Source: Datnioides undecimradiatus (taxonomy: Eukaryota > Chordata > Actinopteri > Lobotiformes > Datnioididae). From it: a stretch of 64,000 bases of DNA. Shown here one piece after another: positions 26,201-35,357 of the stretch (its first letter is position 1; every line of letters begins with the position of its first letter). Made by a program: the position numbers and the translations under genes. The notes under the pieces were generated by a model. It made no database searches and was not told the DNA's origin. It worked only from the letters and a program-made list of their open reading frames with translations. The DNA lies in assembly GCA_008933995.1 (NCBI GenBank), contig WARS01000010.1, positions 13,794,996-13,858,995 of the forward strand. The letters are read 5' to 3'.

Positions 26201-26847
26201 GACAGCGTTAAAAGGAGAAAACATGCGTCCTGCCTGTGTGTTTCCTCCCAGGTAGGTGATGTTCCGTATGGCCTGGATGAGCTCGGCTCCACCCTGGTGT
26301 TTCCCCAGAGGAATCTCCAGACGAGGGGTATCGCTGTACTGGATCACGGCAACCTACAGCGGACAAAGAGGAAACCAGTGACGCTGCGATGCGCATTTAC
26401 TGACGCTCTGTGGCACACGTAATACCAACAGGTCCGACAGGTGAGTATCTGTTAATAATATAGGACATCTAATGTATTGTGCTGCTCTAATAGAGTACAT
26501 ACGGTAGAACTGAGTTCATATTACCTGTGAATAGTGAGAACTGATGTCAAACTGGCTGGTGATGTTGATGAGCCACTGCTTGGCCGTGTCGAAGTCAGCG
26601 AAGCCGACGCTCCACGAGCCATCGACAATGTAGACCAAGTCGTTTACAGCTGTGCTGCAGCCTGCGTAGATACACATGTACACGCGCACACAGAGTGGTC
26701 AAAGAGAAGTGTTTTAAATACACAATAAGTACACGATGCCGCACTTTGCTGGGCTGAGTCGGCCCTACCTGCCCGGACATCGTCCTCCTCTGCAGCCTCC
26801 AGTGGGGTCAGGAGGAACACTGCGCTCCATACTGACCACAGCAACAT
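1869..26847 (-). CDS. col21a1: Collagen alpha-1(XXI) chain, 5' two thirds (20 coding exons, 3' end off window)
   Basis: This is a secreted FACIT-like collagen of the extracellular matrix. Exons read from high to low coordinates and give about 620 residues (the human protein is about 957). The order is signal peptide, VWA domain, TSPN/laminin-G domain, short hinge, then Gly-X-Y repeats. VWA shows the MIDAS pieces DGSWS, the Thr of GGNTQTG, and TDGKSQDDV. Near-identity to human COL21A1 in GVGSE, IANKPSSTYV, LCEESVCP and FPEGLPPSYVFV separates it from COL22A1 and from longer FACITs. All exon joins keep phase; every collagen exon starts with Gly at phase 0. The C-terminal collagen part and stop codon lie left of position 1. 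One intron uses a GC donor and one exon is only 12 nt. Family identity is very secure; possible undetected small exons inside the long introns cannot be excluded. Confidence 0.93.
2040..2084 (-). CDS. col21a1: col21a1 collagen exon (45 nt)
   Basis: Five triplets, GVQGPPGEAGPQGLQ, with acceptor CCACAG and donor GTAACA. At 45 nt rather than 54 it is one of the standard collagen exon sizes and keeps the triplet register. Confidence 0.9.
2085..7271 (-). other. col21a1: col21a1 intron, 5.2 kb, with two GT microsatellites
   Basis: (GT)n tracts lie at about 5175-5213 and 5322-5342. Nothing else is recognised; the open frames on both strands lack domain-like composition or splice support. Confidence 0.7.
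5175..5213. repeat. (TG)n microsatellite
   Basis: About 19 uninterrupted TG units inside a col21a1 intron; a shorter GT tract follows at 5322-5342. Confidence 0.95.
7272..7325 (-). CDS. col21a1: col21a1 collagen exon (54 nt)
   Basis: Six triplets, GEKGDTGPTGAAGAQGAQ, an isolated exon between two long introns, with acceptor TCCTTAG and donor GTGAGT. Phase 0 and the Gly start agree with its neighbours. Confidence 0.92.
7699..7725. repeat. (AC)n microsatellite
   Basis: About 13 uninterrupted AC units in a col21a1 intron. Confidence 0.95.
9990..10530 (+). mobile_element. Degenerate non-LTR retrotransposon (LINE) 3' coding remnant
   Basis: From about 10308 the plus strand reads FQARPKGRRPQGRPRT, then RDYITHLV and a frame-shifted WDPPGGAG. 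This matches the very common fish LINE motif of the form CP-GRRPRGRPRTRWRDYVSRLAWERLG-PPEELEE downstream of the reverse transcriptase. Upstream DNA (gagctcagacatccagaagg; gagatcgatacaggcaaac) also resembles the conserved stretch before it. Stops and shifts show the copy is dead. Boundaries are approximate and the LINE clade is not assigned. Confidence 0.75.
13170..13222. mobile_element. hAT-like non-autonomous element end (tentative)
   Basis: The stretch with ttggcctgcgggccacagtt followed by tggacagccctgcag, read on the minus strand, starts CAGGGCTGTCCAAACTG and continues with GGCCCGCAGGCCAAAG. That resembles the CAGGG-gtccaaact-ggcccg termini of vertebrate hAT-type short elements. The partner end and an 8-bp target duplication were not located. 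Confidence 0.35.
17249..17271. repeat. (CT)n microsatellite
   Basis: About 11 CT units in the col21a1 10-kb intron, some 200 bases from the adjacent exon. Confidence 0.9.
17478..17531 (-). CDS. col21a1: col21a1 collagen exon (54 nt)
   Basis: Six triplets, GEPGQPGSGGLVGPVGPK, with acceptor AATCAG and donor GTCAGT. It is followed by a 10 kb intron. Confidence 0.92.
17899..17952 (-). CDS. col21a1: col21a1 collagen exon (54 nt)
   Basis: Six triplets, GLPGEKGEAGPPGEAGPM, with acceptor TATGCAG and donor GTAAGT. The intron before it carries the piggyBac-like MITE. Confidence 0.92.
17953..19489 (-). other. col21a1: col21a1 intron, 1.5 kb
   Basis: Contains the TTAA-flanked MITE. An A-rich run lies at about 19446-19456. 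No other features were seen. Confidence 0.7.
18159..18663. mobile_element. piggyBac-like MITE, 505 bp, TTAA-flanked
   Basis: The left end is ccatttaacacc (18159-18170) and the right end is ggtgttaaaggg (18652-18663). These are 12-bp inverted repeats with one mismatch. Both are flanked directly by TTAA (18155-18158 and 18664-18667), the hallmark target duplication of piggyBac-superfamily transposons. The interior has no transposase-like frame, so it is a non-autonomous copy. It lies in a col21a1 intron. Confidence 0.75.
19490..19543 (-). CDS. col21a1: col21a1 collagen exon (54 nt)
   Basis: Six triplets, GDRGDPGLLGEPGPPGPE, after acceptor TTCCCAG and before donor GTGAGA. It contains an RGD tripeptide (residues 3-5 read across triplets), a possible but unproven integrin contact. 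Confidence 0.92.
19635..19688 (-). CDS. col21a1: col21a1 collagen exon (54 nt)
   Basis: Six triplets, GEDGPPGPRGEPGSIGDK, between acceptor TTGGTAG and donor GTAAGT. Only 91 bases of intron separate it from the next exon. Confidence 0.92.
20150..20203 (-). CDS. col21a1: col21a1 collagen exon (54 nt)
   Basis: Six triplets, GKDGKPGEAGPEGLPGMK, starting with Gly after GGCTCAG and ending at GTAAAA. The charged GKD/GEA/GPE composition is typical of FACIT helices. Confidence 0.92.
20316..20369 (-). CDS. col21a1: col21a1 collagen exon (54 nt)
   Basis: Six triplets, GFRGEKGREGPPGPDGKP, flanked by acceptor CTGCAG and donor GTAAGTGC. A second GTAAG lies 8 nt inside the exon (in GGTAAGCC) but would break the 54-nt unit and the frame. 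Confidence 0.92.
20949..21038 (-). CDS. col21a1: col21a1 exon: hinge and first Gly-X-Y triplets
   Basis: 90 nt, phase 0 both sides. It begins CPLNRIATVEEEDCNCVV and then enters the triple helix with GPPGQRGMPGPM. The Cys trio before the helix parallels the CICPPGKPG stretch of human COL21A1 and may form interchain bonds. Confidence 0.9.
21165..21176 (-). CDS. col21a1: col21a1 candidate 12-nt microexon (DDER)
   Basis: Twelve bases lie between an acceptor (ACACAG) and a strong donor (GTAAGTGC), phase 0 on both sides, encoding Asp-Asp-Glu-Arg. It sits in the non-helical hinge between the TSPN domain and the first Gly-X-Y triplets, where length tolerance is expected. Skipping it leaves the frame intact, so it could be constitutive, alternative or unused. 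Confidence 0.6.
21300..21377 (-). CDS. col21a1: col21a1 exon: end of TSPN domain
   Basis: 78 nt, phase 0 both sides. It encodes VEIQKLRLYCDPHQSERE and TACEIYSV, matching human KLRIYCDP and ETACEIP. The two Cys are the conserved disulphide pair that closes the domain. Confidence 0.9.
21378..22421 (-). other. col21a1: col21a1 intron with AT-rich palindromic tract
   Basis: The segment around 21797-21834 is a near-palindromic run of TATTTAAATATA units, probably a simple AT repeat. The rest is unremarkable. Confidence 0.6.
22422..22595 (-). CDS. col21a1: col21a1 exon: TSPN/laminin-G domain, second half
   Basis: 174 nt, phase 0 both sides. It encodes TLFDGKWHQLKLLV, the FDxxWHQ signature of TSPN domains, then YINGQTQVAKR. 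Acceptor CTCCCAG and donor GTGAGT are both consensus. Confidence 0.92.
23647..23660 (+). promoter_or_regulatory. CTCF-like motif
   Basis: CCACTAGGGGGCAG matches the 14-bp CTCF core at every position I recall. It is on the plus strand, pointing toward higher coordinates. Occupancy cannot be judged from sequence. Confidence 0.5.
23791..23811. repeat. (CA)n microsatellite next to a col21a1 splice donor
   Basis: On the transcribed strand this is a UG repeat starting about 14 nt after the donor of the TSPN core exon. Confidence 0.95.
23826..24048 (-). CDS. col21a1: col21a1 exon: TSPN/laminin-G domain core
   Basis: 223 nt, phase 2 in and phase 0 out. It encodes FPEGLPPSYVFVATLRLKG and DLWRVL, then AVTLSGKDKTITFTTTS, the beta-sandwich of the TSPN domain. 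About 14 nt past the donor the intron turns into a (GT)n microsatellite. Confidence 0.92.
24162..24327 (-). CDS. col21a1: col21a1 exon: linker and start of TSPN domain
   Basis: 166 nt, phase 1 in and phase 2 out. It begins SVCPTRIPVASRDEKGFEL, rebuilding LCEESVCP with the previous exon exactly as in human COL21A1. It continues through a strand-rich segment with KAKKIHGSLTSE. This links the VWA domain to the laminin-G-like TSPN domain. Confidence 0.92.
24620..24643. repeat. (CA)n microsatellite near a col21a1 splice donor
   Basis: On the transcribed strand it is a UG repeat about 45 nt after the donor of the last VWA exon. Confidence 0.95.
24687..24873 (-). CDS. col21a1: col21a1 exon: VWA domain, C-terminal segment
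   Basis: 187 nt, phase 0 in and phase 1 out. It encodes ITVFAVGVGSE, IANKPSSTYVLYAEDY and MEQKLCE, the closing strands and last helix of the VWA domain. The IANKPSSTYV run is specific to type XXI among the collagens I recall. A CA/GT microsatellite begins some 40 nt past the donor. Confidence 0.93.
25162..25278 (-). CDS. col21a1: col21a1 exon: VWA domain, third segment
   Basis: 117 nt, phase 0 both sides. It encodes TGRAIKFAVDHVF and IAVVVTDGKSQDDV. The Thr at its start and the Asp of TDG complete the MIDAS site. Acceptor TGTGCAG and donor GTAAAT are clear. Confidence 0.92.
25279..26233 (-). other. col21a1: col21a1 intron bounded by GC donor
   Basis: The 955-bp intron starts GCAGGA on the minus strand and ends TTGTGCAG. 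It contains no other recognised element. Confidence 0.7.
26234..26353 (-). CDS. col21a1: col21a1 exon: VWA domain, second segment (GC donor)
   Basis: 120 nt, phase 0 both sides. It encodes VIQYSDTPRLEIPLG and ITYLGGNTQ. The exon must end after the CAG at 26234 to join TGRAIKF in the next exon, but the intron begins GC (GCAGGA), not GT. No GT donor gives an uninterrupted VWA fold here, so a GC-AG intron is inferred. Confidence 0.88.
26525..26661 (-). CDS. col21a1: col21a1 exon: VWA domain, first MIDAS segment
   Basis: 137 nt, phase 1 in and phase 0 out. It encodes DLVYIVDGSWSVGFADF, the first VWA strand with the DxSxS metal-ion-dependent adhesion motif intact, then the first helix (AKQWLINIT). 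A Cys just before the domain matches the conserved position in COL21A1. Confidence 0.92.
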
Positions 26848-26891
26848 GGCGTCCCAAGGAGAGCGGTCTACCTGGGTCCAGTCCAACCTGG
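26769..26891 (-). CDS. col21a1: col21a1 start-codon exon (5' UTR plus signal peptide)
   Basis: The start codon is at 26847-26845. It opens MLLWSVWSAVFLLTPLEA, a typical signal peptide with a hydrophobic core, then an acidic EEDD stretch. The exon ends at donor GTAGGG in phase 1 (79 coding nt). Upstream, an acceptor after TGATTCAG (or the next CCAG) marks the UTR side. This ATG is chosen because it directly precedes the only hydrophobic leader in frame with the VWA domain. Confidence 0.88.
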
Positions 26892-28647
26892 CTGAATCAG
26901 AGTAAAAGACAATGAGGGTTTCAATGCTGATAACAGTTAATGTCATTTCCATGACCTCCTGACCTTTACTTTAGCACCTGCCGGGCCAATATTGACCTGC
27001 ACATGATGAACTGTAACTGTAATTCCAGATCAACTTGGATATGGTTTCATCCTCTTTTTTAAATTTTAAATCTGCAGCTTGGAACCAAACAAACAAACTA
27101 AAAAATTCCCCACCATTCACCAACACAAGCGCACAGCACGTCTTACAAGTACAACAAAGTTTTTGGCACGGCCTTTCCTCCATGATCGCGCCGAGGACAG
27201 ACCTCCAGAGTAATTTGCCTCCATGTCGGCGGGTGGCGCTACACGTGGAGTCAAACTCAACATGCCGGGAGGCTGAGCAAACAAACATTATTGTGCCGCT
27301 CCATCATCACCCTTCACGCTTTGCCCATCACATTTTACCTGTGTCGTTTATTGTATTGACTACTGCACTGAGCATCAATGGATGCTGAAGCATTTATTGG
27401 TATTTGCAACAAACTTGTTCATTGCCTGCGTTTAGCCTCTGCAAACTATCTGTGTTCGTTAGTGACTGGTTGGGCTTTTGGACACGTTTCGTTAGATTGG
27501 AATGAACTCAGCACCAATCATCTCATGAAAAGCCAGTGTGTGTAGTGTGTGTGTGTTAATACAGAAGTGTAATCGCATCTCGGACTCATCCTAAAATACA
27601 TTTTGCTCTGGTGTTCAGTTAGTTTTCTCACAGTAGAGTTGTCTGCTTGAGTACAACTGACAGTGCACGCAGCGAGCTCCCTTTCCTCTCTCGTGTGGGT
27701 TTTAAACCACATCTTGTCCAAACAATTAAATGCGGTGCTGAGGCTTGTTTTTTTTTTAAAAAAAAAACATGTGTGAAGTCTTTAGACTATATTCTGCACA
27801 AGTAGAGACACAATGTCACACACGTCGTAATATGCATGCTACTGGTATGTGTGTGTGTCTAGAAATTAGAAGGACTCTTTCCAACAGTCTATAAAAAGTT
27901 CAGTGAGGAGACTGCACTGTAATGTTGACTTGGCACATGCATGATCTATGGCTCGACAATGACGTGTGACTGCCTTGTGAAATCACCGCATCTCTCTCTT
28001 CCTCTCCGCTGTCCCCGGCTGTTCGTCTCAACAACCCCCCCACCACCACCACCCTTCTTGGAGTTTTCACGTTGTGCCATGCGACATATGGTCTCGTAGT
28101 GGAGCTCCCCCCGTGTTCACTTCGCAGCGCAAACACGCTTCCGCCGACCACAAGGCCGGGCCGGAGAAAATAACAACGTGAGCACTATGCTGGGATGGGA
28201 AAACAGAAATATAAACATGGCAGAGCGGGCTGCAGTGTGCTGGCACAGGGTTTAAAGACGGGGGAGGATCAGTCAGCTGCAGAGAGTACAGCTGCCACAA
28301 CCTTTCTTTTACAAAGTCTCCTCCCAGCTCCCGTAACTCTCCTCTAGCTTGACGTGCTATTATAGAATTATATTAAACCAACCTCCTTCCAGTTGTGGCT
28401 CCAGTGCTGTCAACCTCAGCTGGTTAACAGCATAAAATAAACATTGCAATTTGCAAAAACTAATATATTTGAAAAAACAAAATAAACTATTTCAGTAGCG
28501 GTCTCTGCTTACAGAAAGTGCGTAATCCAGTGTCAGCATTATATAACTGATGTACCCGCATTACTGCTAAATCATACAGATGCATAATAATGTCACACAT
28601 ATTACTTATAAGAATCTGATCTACAACATTAACTCATAAGTGTGTGT

Positions 28648-28848
28648 GAGTGCTTCCTTCACTCCTCTTTCAAACCATCTATCCTCTCTGGCCAAGATGT
28701 GAACATTCTTGTCCTCAAAGGAGTGAGCTTTCTCCTTGCGGTGTAAATAGACAGCAGAGTCTAGGCCTGAGGAGTTAGCCCTCCTGTGTTGAGCCATGCG
28801 TTTATGTAACGGTTGTTTTGTCTCACCAATGCAGAGGTCCTTGCATTC
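28648..28848 (-). pseudogene. GIY-YIG endonuclease fragment of a Penelope-like retroelement
   Basis: Sixty-seven uninterrupted codons on the minus strand contain DLCIGETKQPLHKRMAQHRR, DSAVYLH, HSFEDKNVHILAREDRWFER and GVKEA. This is the GIY-YIG nuclease end of widespread fish reverse-transcriptase elements (Penelope-like type). The N-terminal VYAV-type strand and the reverse transcriptase are missing or decayed, and no start codon is present, so it is a 5'-truncated dead copy. Retroelement origin is clear; the exact family is inferred. Confidence 0.8.
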
Positions 28849-30005
28849 CTAGGAATGCTAGTTTCTTCACTACAGGCTGCAGAGAAGTTAGTTTCAGCTG
28901 TAATGCGCCTGGGGCCACCACTTCCAAGTGATCACGGCACTTGGACTGGGTAGAATCCCTACTCAATGAGATATTTTATTGGGAAAGCAAGAAGAAGCAG
29001 CCTGGTCATTCCCCAGAGAGCTTCGTAACACTGGGCATTTGATCCACACATGCTGCTGCAGCCCCCAGTATCGTGGGCCATGTTGGTACTCTAGATGCTT
29101 CCAGATAGCTTGATCTCCAGATGTGTATTTCAGCCTTAACTATCCACAAGTGGTTGGTGTGAATGAGTTAGCGGTCATTGGAAAGAGCCTCAGACAATTA
29201 GGATTAATGCAGCGTGAAGGTTTTGGCATAGGGCAGAATTAATTCAGCGGCTGTTTGAATAGACTTTGGTTTAACAACGTTTTGAGCTAAGGATTTAACT
29301 GAGTAAAGGTTCCATGTTTGGCATTTCCCATTAATTAACAGACTTGTTTGAGAAGTTTGACGAAGACCGCTCACAGCTAAACAATGCTGTTTTAGATTGC
29401 GGCAGAGAGAAGTTGGTGTGTTGAGGTGGTGTAAACTCAGCTCATCTCTAGCTAGGATCAAGCCAGCTAATGGTGTTTGTGTAACTCAGGTGTCTGGTGC
29501 TAGAATGGTGCCAAAGTGTGTGTCTGACAAGGGTGTGTCGGACTATCTCTCCACGGAATATCATGAGTTCTTCCACCAGATGGAAAGGTTTGATTCCCTC
29601 CACAGGGAATACTGAGGAAGAGTGGGTCGGCTTTCCAGTCGTGATGATACCGTACACTTTGTGATATATGACACTCTGACATTCGGTCCCAGTAAAGACA
29701 ACTCAGCGGCAATTATCCAGACATAGAAAGCTAAGAGCAACACTGAAGAGGTGTTGCTGTAGAAACGACGTGACACGGACAGTTTTAGGATGTTTCCTCC
29801 GCAAGCAGTTGAAAGTTTTACCTCGTGCTGTTGTGAAAATGCATCATGTGCCCCCAACATTCTGTGGTTAATACCTGCTGAGAAATCCTCTGCTACACAC
29901 TAGATCCTGAATGGACCTGGACCTGGAAACAACCTGGACCCTCTTTAATACTGTTGTCTGACACTTGAACAGTGGGGGTGATTGTTGACAACGCCTCTAT
30001 TTTTA

Positions 30006-30008
<3 letters not shown>

Positions 30009-30062
<54 letters not shown>
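30009..30062. repeat. (TC)n microsatellite, 54 bp
   Basis: An uninterrupted run of 27 TC units, the longest pure dinucleotide tract seen in the window. The minus strand is a polypurine (GA) tract. Confidence 0.95.
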
Positions 30063-30066
<4 letters not shown>

Positions 30067-33000
30067 AGGGCCCTGGGCTCACCCACACAGGTGTTTTGAC
30101 TAATGCCTGATCAGATGTATATGAGTGGGTAAACTCTGCTTGATTGCCAGCTCTCTGACCCACCTGTTAGCTTTCATGTACCTGAACAGGTGAGAGACGT
30201 CGCCCTTTATCGTTATTGTTATATGTAGTTTAGTGACCTTGCACGCACCAGCAGAGCTCCACCCACCTTCAGCATAAACAGAGCTCCAATCAGCAAGGCA
30301 GCTCATGTGCTGACTGAAATATCTAGACTTAAACCAAGTCTTGACTCAGTAACTCACAGTTTACATTGGTTCCGGCTTAGTCTGGACTGCTATAGGATGC
30401 AGGATACAGTATCAGACAAGAGGTTACAAGTTAAGGCTTTGCACATAAGAAGATAGAAAAGATGCATGTAAATAGTTTTTAAGCCTTGGTGCAGAAGACA
30501 ACAGTGAAATACGAGGCCGCTAACCTGTCGTGGCAGACCTTTACACCTGCACACATTCACACTGTCAAATAAAGATCAACTAATGATCTTTTTCAATGGC
30601 TGAATTCCTTTTCGGAATTTCCCCAGTCATGACTTTTCTTGCGCTTTATCACAAGTATATGTTGTGCGCTTCAGTGTGACAGCGGACCTCTACCATGTTA
30701 CTGTGTATGCTGGCTGATTGATGCGACTTACTGGTACAGGTAAATGGAACGGGGCCATCATTATTATCGTTTAGTAGCATCTGTGTTTTCCTGTTATGAC
30801 AAGTCAACATGTCTGCTGTGAAGACACTGGAACCTCAGGCTGCACACGTCCCTGCAAATCACCGATGACGGCTGTGCCACTATTAGGGCTTAAAAACTGA
30901 CCTAGATAGGTTAATGTACCCCGTACAGTTTGAGACCAGTCACCATCACCAAATACACACATTTTCACACATACACACATCCTCATCATTGTTGGGAATA
31001 TAAGAGACCTTCCTTCCAAGGATATCAACAAGGACAACAACTGCTCACTGTTCAATGTCTAAATCTGACCCCCATTTAGTTTTAATGGATAAAGGGTCCC
31101 GGTGTGAACAGAGCCATCCGGAGTAGGTCAGGGTTGGATGGATGGGCCAGCAGAGTGTGTGGCTTTGACATCCAAGGCCACCATTCATTTCACAGTCGAC
31201 ACTGGTTTCTTTAAACCGTGACCACGATTTCCTAACCGAGCCGTTTTGTGTACAAACCGAACCAAACCAAAAACCATAGCTGTGGCACATCAGGAAGCAT
31301 TCGTATCGCTGCGATTCGTTCCGGTTTCGGAAAGGCGCTGACAGACTGTGCTATCCTGTCCATAGGGATGCCAGATCACACTATGATGGATTGTTTTTAA
31401 AGGCTAAGCTTTGTTGCTAAGTTCAGGAGTATGGTTGGAATTTTTTAAAAAAACAAGTAGGAAGCTTTTCATAGCAGCTGGATTCATGAAGGAGATGGAG
31501 CAGAGCTCAGATAAGTGTGTTTCCATCTGACCTGAGTGGAAACAACAGAAATTCAAAAAATGCAACATGCAACTGAAATACATTTTGGAAGAGACTCTAA
31601 CTTTCTTTGCATAAAACAAGCAGAAATAACATATTTTCATCATGTTTCGACATTATTTTTGTAAATCTTCAGTATCACTGGCTCTATATCACTATACATT
31701 ACATATGTCTTCTGTTCCAATGGGCCCTGACTGGAGAATCCACCACAACTCAGCACTAACCCGACAAGATTCTCATTGGAACCTTTTCAAAATTGGTGGA
31801 CACTTGAAAAAAGTACTTATCAGGCGATTGGATGAATCAGCATCTATCACTTCAGCCAATCAAATCAGCTGCAAAGTAATTTCTCTCTGTTGTCACATCA
31901 CACCTAAACCAGTGGTTTACAGATTGGTGATTGGTCCAAACCTTAGTAGCTAGGATTGCGTTCATAGGATCCGGTGAATCCAGCTGCCTCACACTGTTTA
32001 CTCAGTGCACCAACTTTTAGTATTTAAGATTGGTATTTTAACAGTTTATGGTTTGCTTTTGATGATTTTCTAGAACCTTGCTTTAAATCTGCACTTAATT
32101 TAGATGAAAACATGGCTAATGATGATGACTAGACGATGAAATGTCAGCAGCTTCAAACATAGTCTACATTAAATCTGTGGATGTCTGAGGTTGAGATTGC
32201 TCCTGAAAATAAACACGTCCACTCATTAATATCTGGTGCCTTCTAGTGTAGAGTGTCTCCCTCATTAACCCTGGATCATTGCATTTGTGCTGTGTGTGAA
32301 CATCATTCACAGTTTGGACTGTATCTCCTTTGATTCCTATTTCAAACCTTACGACTCTGAGGCCACAGAGAATAACACTGACAGTGTGCCACTGGAGAAT
32401 GTTTCAGATGTTTGACTGGTTCTAAAAGTGTCTGCCAGCATCTTCAAAAATACACTCTGGTTTTTCCTCGCTTGGATCCGTCTATACATCCTCTCCTCAG
32501 CGCCCCACGCTTTCATCTTAAAGCATGTTAGTTATTACAGACACACAGTGCGGGATAGGTGGGTAGTGAACCTGAATTCCTGCAGACCTCACTCTACATT
32601 TGGCAAACCAGAAGTGCAGTATGGAGACCACATCAATGGACTCCGTTGGCCTCAGCATCACAGGACATTCTTTATGCGCAGATGTTGCTGGGGTTGCTCA
32701 GCGCCTTACGGAGCAAAGATGCAGAGGCAGCAACAAGACATGACGGTGCTGCCGTGTATTGCTAACATGCTAAGATCATTTAGCTCTATCTCACTGCTGG
32801 CTAATTATTTGGCCATTGCAGTAATGTCTCAGATATGTATGGATATTTTTTGTTACCATGGTTACGTACAACCTCTTTTAAAGACTGGAGCATGCTGAAG
32901 CCTGTTTAGGTCATTTCCATAGACTGATATATGACTACTGACTGTCTTCCAAACCATGTTGTATATAGATTTATTAGTTTTTCAGTATGTTATCACCATT

Positions 33001-35221
33001 TTTCTTACCATTGCTTTCTATTCATTACACTATGTTGTGAAAATGTGCAATATGCTGTGACTTGAAATTAGCATGTAAGTACTTTATTACATTACATTTA
33101 TTGTTAGTAAACAGTATGTTTATTTTTATAGCATAAGCATGCCCTCAGTGGTAATGTAAGAGACAAATGAATACAGATGTGAGGATCTGTGATGAATTTG
33201 TATGCATATAGAAATATTTATTGTGTAGTGATGTGAAAATACACTAATGCCTGATTGGAAGATCAGTGTAACGCATGCAAAGACAGTTGGTTATTCATGT
33301 TCTGGAAAATAGTTCACAGTAACTATGTCCAGCAGCCTGTTTTTATGTATTAATTAAAACATATTCTCCTAATGCATAAGTGGAAACACTGGAAATGTTA
33401 AAATAAATAGGAAATTTAAAAATTGTTTTTATGCTTGTCTGGAAAATAAAACGTGGCAGATTGCTGAAACAGGATGACGGGCATGAGTCATGGGATTTAG
33501 ACACATTTAGAGACACATCTGTCACATCTGTCTGGAACAATTAGGAGACAGTAACCCTTCTCAGTTTAACATATGGAATAAACAGAAGTTTCAGACTTCG
33601 ATCACATCTTGCACAGAATATTTCCATTATGCTACAGGATGGAAGTGAGCATCAATTAGCATTTTTGTTTCTGGGATCATCCAGAAATTGTGTTATGGTT
33701 TGGAAGAAACATGATGAACTTGATTTGGTTGTTTAAAACACACAAAACACAGCCGCATTGGTGTTCTCTGCTCTGGATCTCACTCTGGGATTTGGTCGTG
33801 CAGCATTCTCTACACAGATCTGAGGGGAATTCCAATATAGAATAACAGGATCAATCATAGACATCTTCTCTTTGCCAGCAATAATTTCGCCTGAGGCCAA
33901 ACCAACAATTTAAACCCAGCATTTCCAAAGACTTCTGGTCTGACTTGTCATGAGCAGCACAGCAGAGAAGAAGATCAGAGTGAAGTGAGCGTTTGAAAGT
34001 TTGGACAGCAGACGTTTGTTGGGTCACCTAAAGAGCAGTTCTCTGCTGGATAACGGTCCAACATCACACAACTCCCAAAGGATTGTGTCCAGACAAGGTG
34101 ACACTAGGTGATGGAACCGCGGGAGTGCTAAGGTCACGAATAGGGCTAACAGCAGTGCTCACTGGATCCTTTAAACTTGTATTACAGCAGGAACTTCAGC
34201 TAAAGGCTAATGGTAGATTGTGTGAATGGTAGCTCAAGTCAGATTAAGACAACAATAATGTCAGTTTCACAGCAATATCTATCTTCATAATGTCTGTATG
34301 TTAGCTAACATTAGCCACCATAAGCTACTGGTCCTACCAGACCAGGAAATGCTGTTTTTGAATTCACGTTCTATGGACATGAGTTTAGAAATCAGAACTT
34401 TTCCTTTGTTAGACAATGACTGCGCCTCTTTACAAGCATATAATGGCATGAATACCTTCCATTCCGAAATAACTGTGGCGACCAAAGCGTTTTAGCTGTC
34501 ATGTAAAACCTCTTGAGCGCAGATAATTTGCGACTCCTTCCTGAAGACTATACTTTTCTGACGCTCGGCAATGAAATGCTCTTCGTGTGACGACACTAGA
34601 TGTCCCCAGCCAGACATTTCTGCCTATCCCTTCGCTGAACACCATCCCACACACCTTCTCCATCATTTCTACTTCTACATACGGTAATTAGGAGAGAAGA
34701 GCAAGTTATTTCAGGCTAAAGACAGCATAGCTCTGAAATGCCAAGGGACCCGGGGAGAGAAAGATTGGTGCCATGCGCTGAGGCAGAGGACCTCACTGAC
34801 CCATAATCACAGAGGTGGATGTATGCAGTTATACTGTATATTTAGCTTGTCTTCTCATTGTCCTGATGGCCTGTCTCTTGCAGCCAAACCAAACTCATGC
34901 CATGGTTACATCGAGTTTGGAAAAGGCTACTAAAAGTCAGAGATCACGCATGGACAGCATATATTCAGCTACAGATTAAGGTCGATGTGAAACAACAGCA
35001 ACCAACTAACAAATGGCCACCAAACAAAGACAGAAATCACTCATATTCTCTAAAAAAGAACAAATGAACTAAAATCATTTTGATAGTGATTACTGTATTA
35101 TATCCATCACTAAACATGATCTCAGCCCAGACAGATGGATCAAACACTTGACATGCCCCCCCCCGCTAAATCCCTCTACACAGCAGCCCATGCAAGCGAA
35201 GAAGTGATGACATGGCCTTAC

Positions 35222-35330
35222 CTTTCTCTCTCAGCTTCTCTCAGGCAGTGATGAATGCCACTTTGCAAGGAGAAAGTGAAGAGAGTGAAGTGGTGGCTGG
35301 GTAGTGACAGTGCTCCCTCTGGTTGGCAGA
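35222..35330 (-). other. col21a1: Putative non-coding first exon of col21a1
   Basis: On the minus strand a stretch with no useful start codon ends in AGAGAAAG followed by GTAAGGCC, a good splice donor (exon edge 35222). A TATAAA box sits about 30 nt upstream of the proposed start. The next acceptor in the right direction is the one just before the col21a1 start codon (exon edge 26887 or 26891), so joining them gives a 5' UTR exon and an 8.3 kb first intron. This is inference from signals only; the transcription start is approximate. Confidence 0.5.
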
Positions 35331-35357
35331 GGGAGTGGTGGGAGTGTCGGGGCAGCC

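Larger units (their letters stand above)
26892..35221 (-). other. col21a1: Putative col21a1 intron 1 (8.3 kb)
   Basis: If the upstream exon is real, this is the first intron. It holds the Penelope-type GIY-YIG remnant, a 54-bp TC tract (30009-30062) and an open frame of 156 codons at 32428-32898 that has no recognisable domain. Otherwise no gene was seen. If the first exon is wrong, this is intergenic DNA upstream of col21a1. Confidence 0.5.

Noticed and set aside
28000..28320. CG-containing stretch considered as an alternative col21a1 promoter
   Set aside because: No TATA box, donor site or clear start arrangement on the minus strand; the exon at 35,222 fits better.
29580..29610. ggtttgattccctcc considered as a tRNA-like B box (SINE or tRNA)
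   Set aside because: No matching A box or cloverleaf around it.
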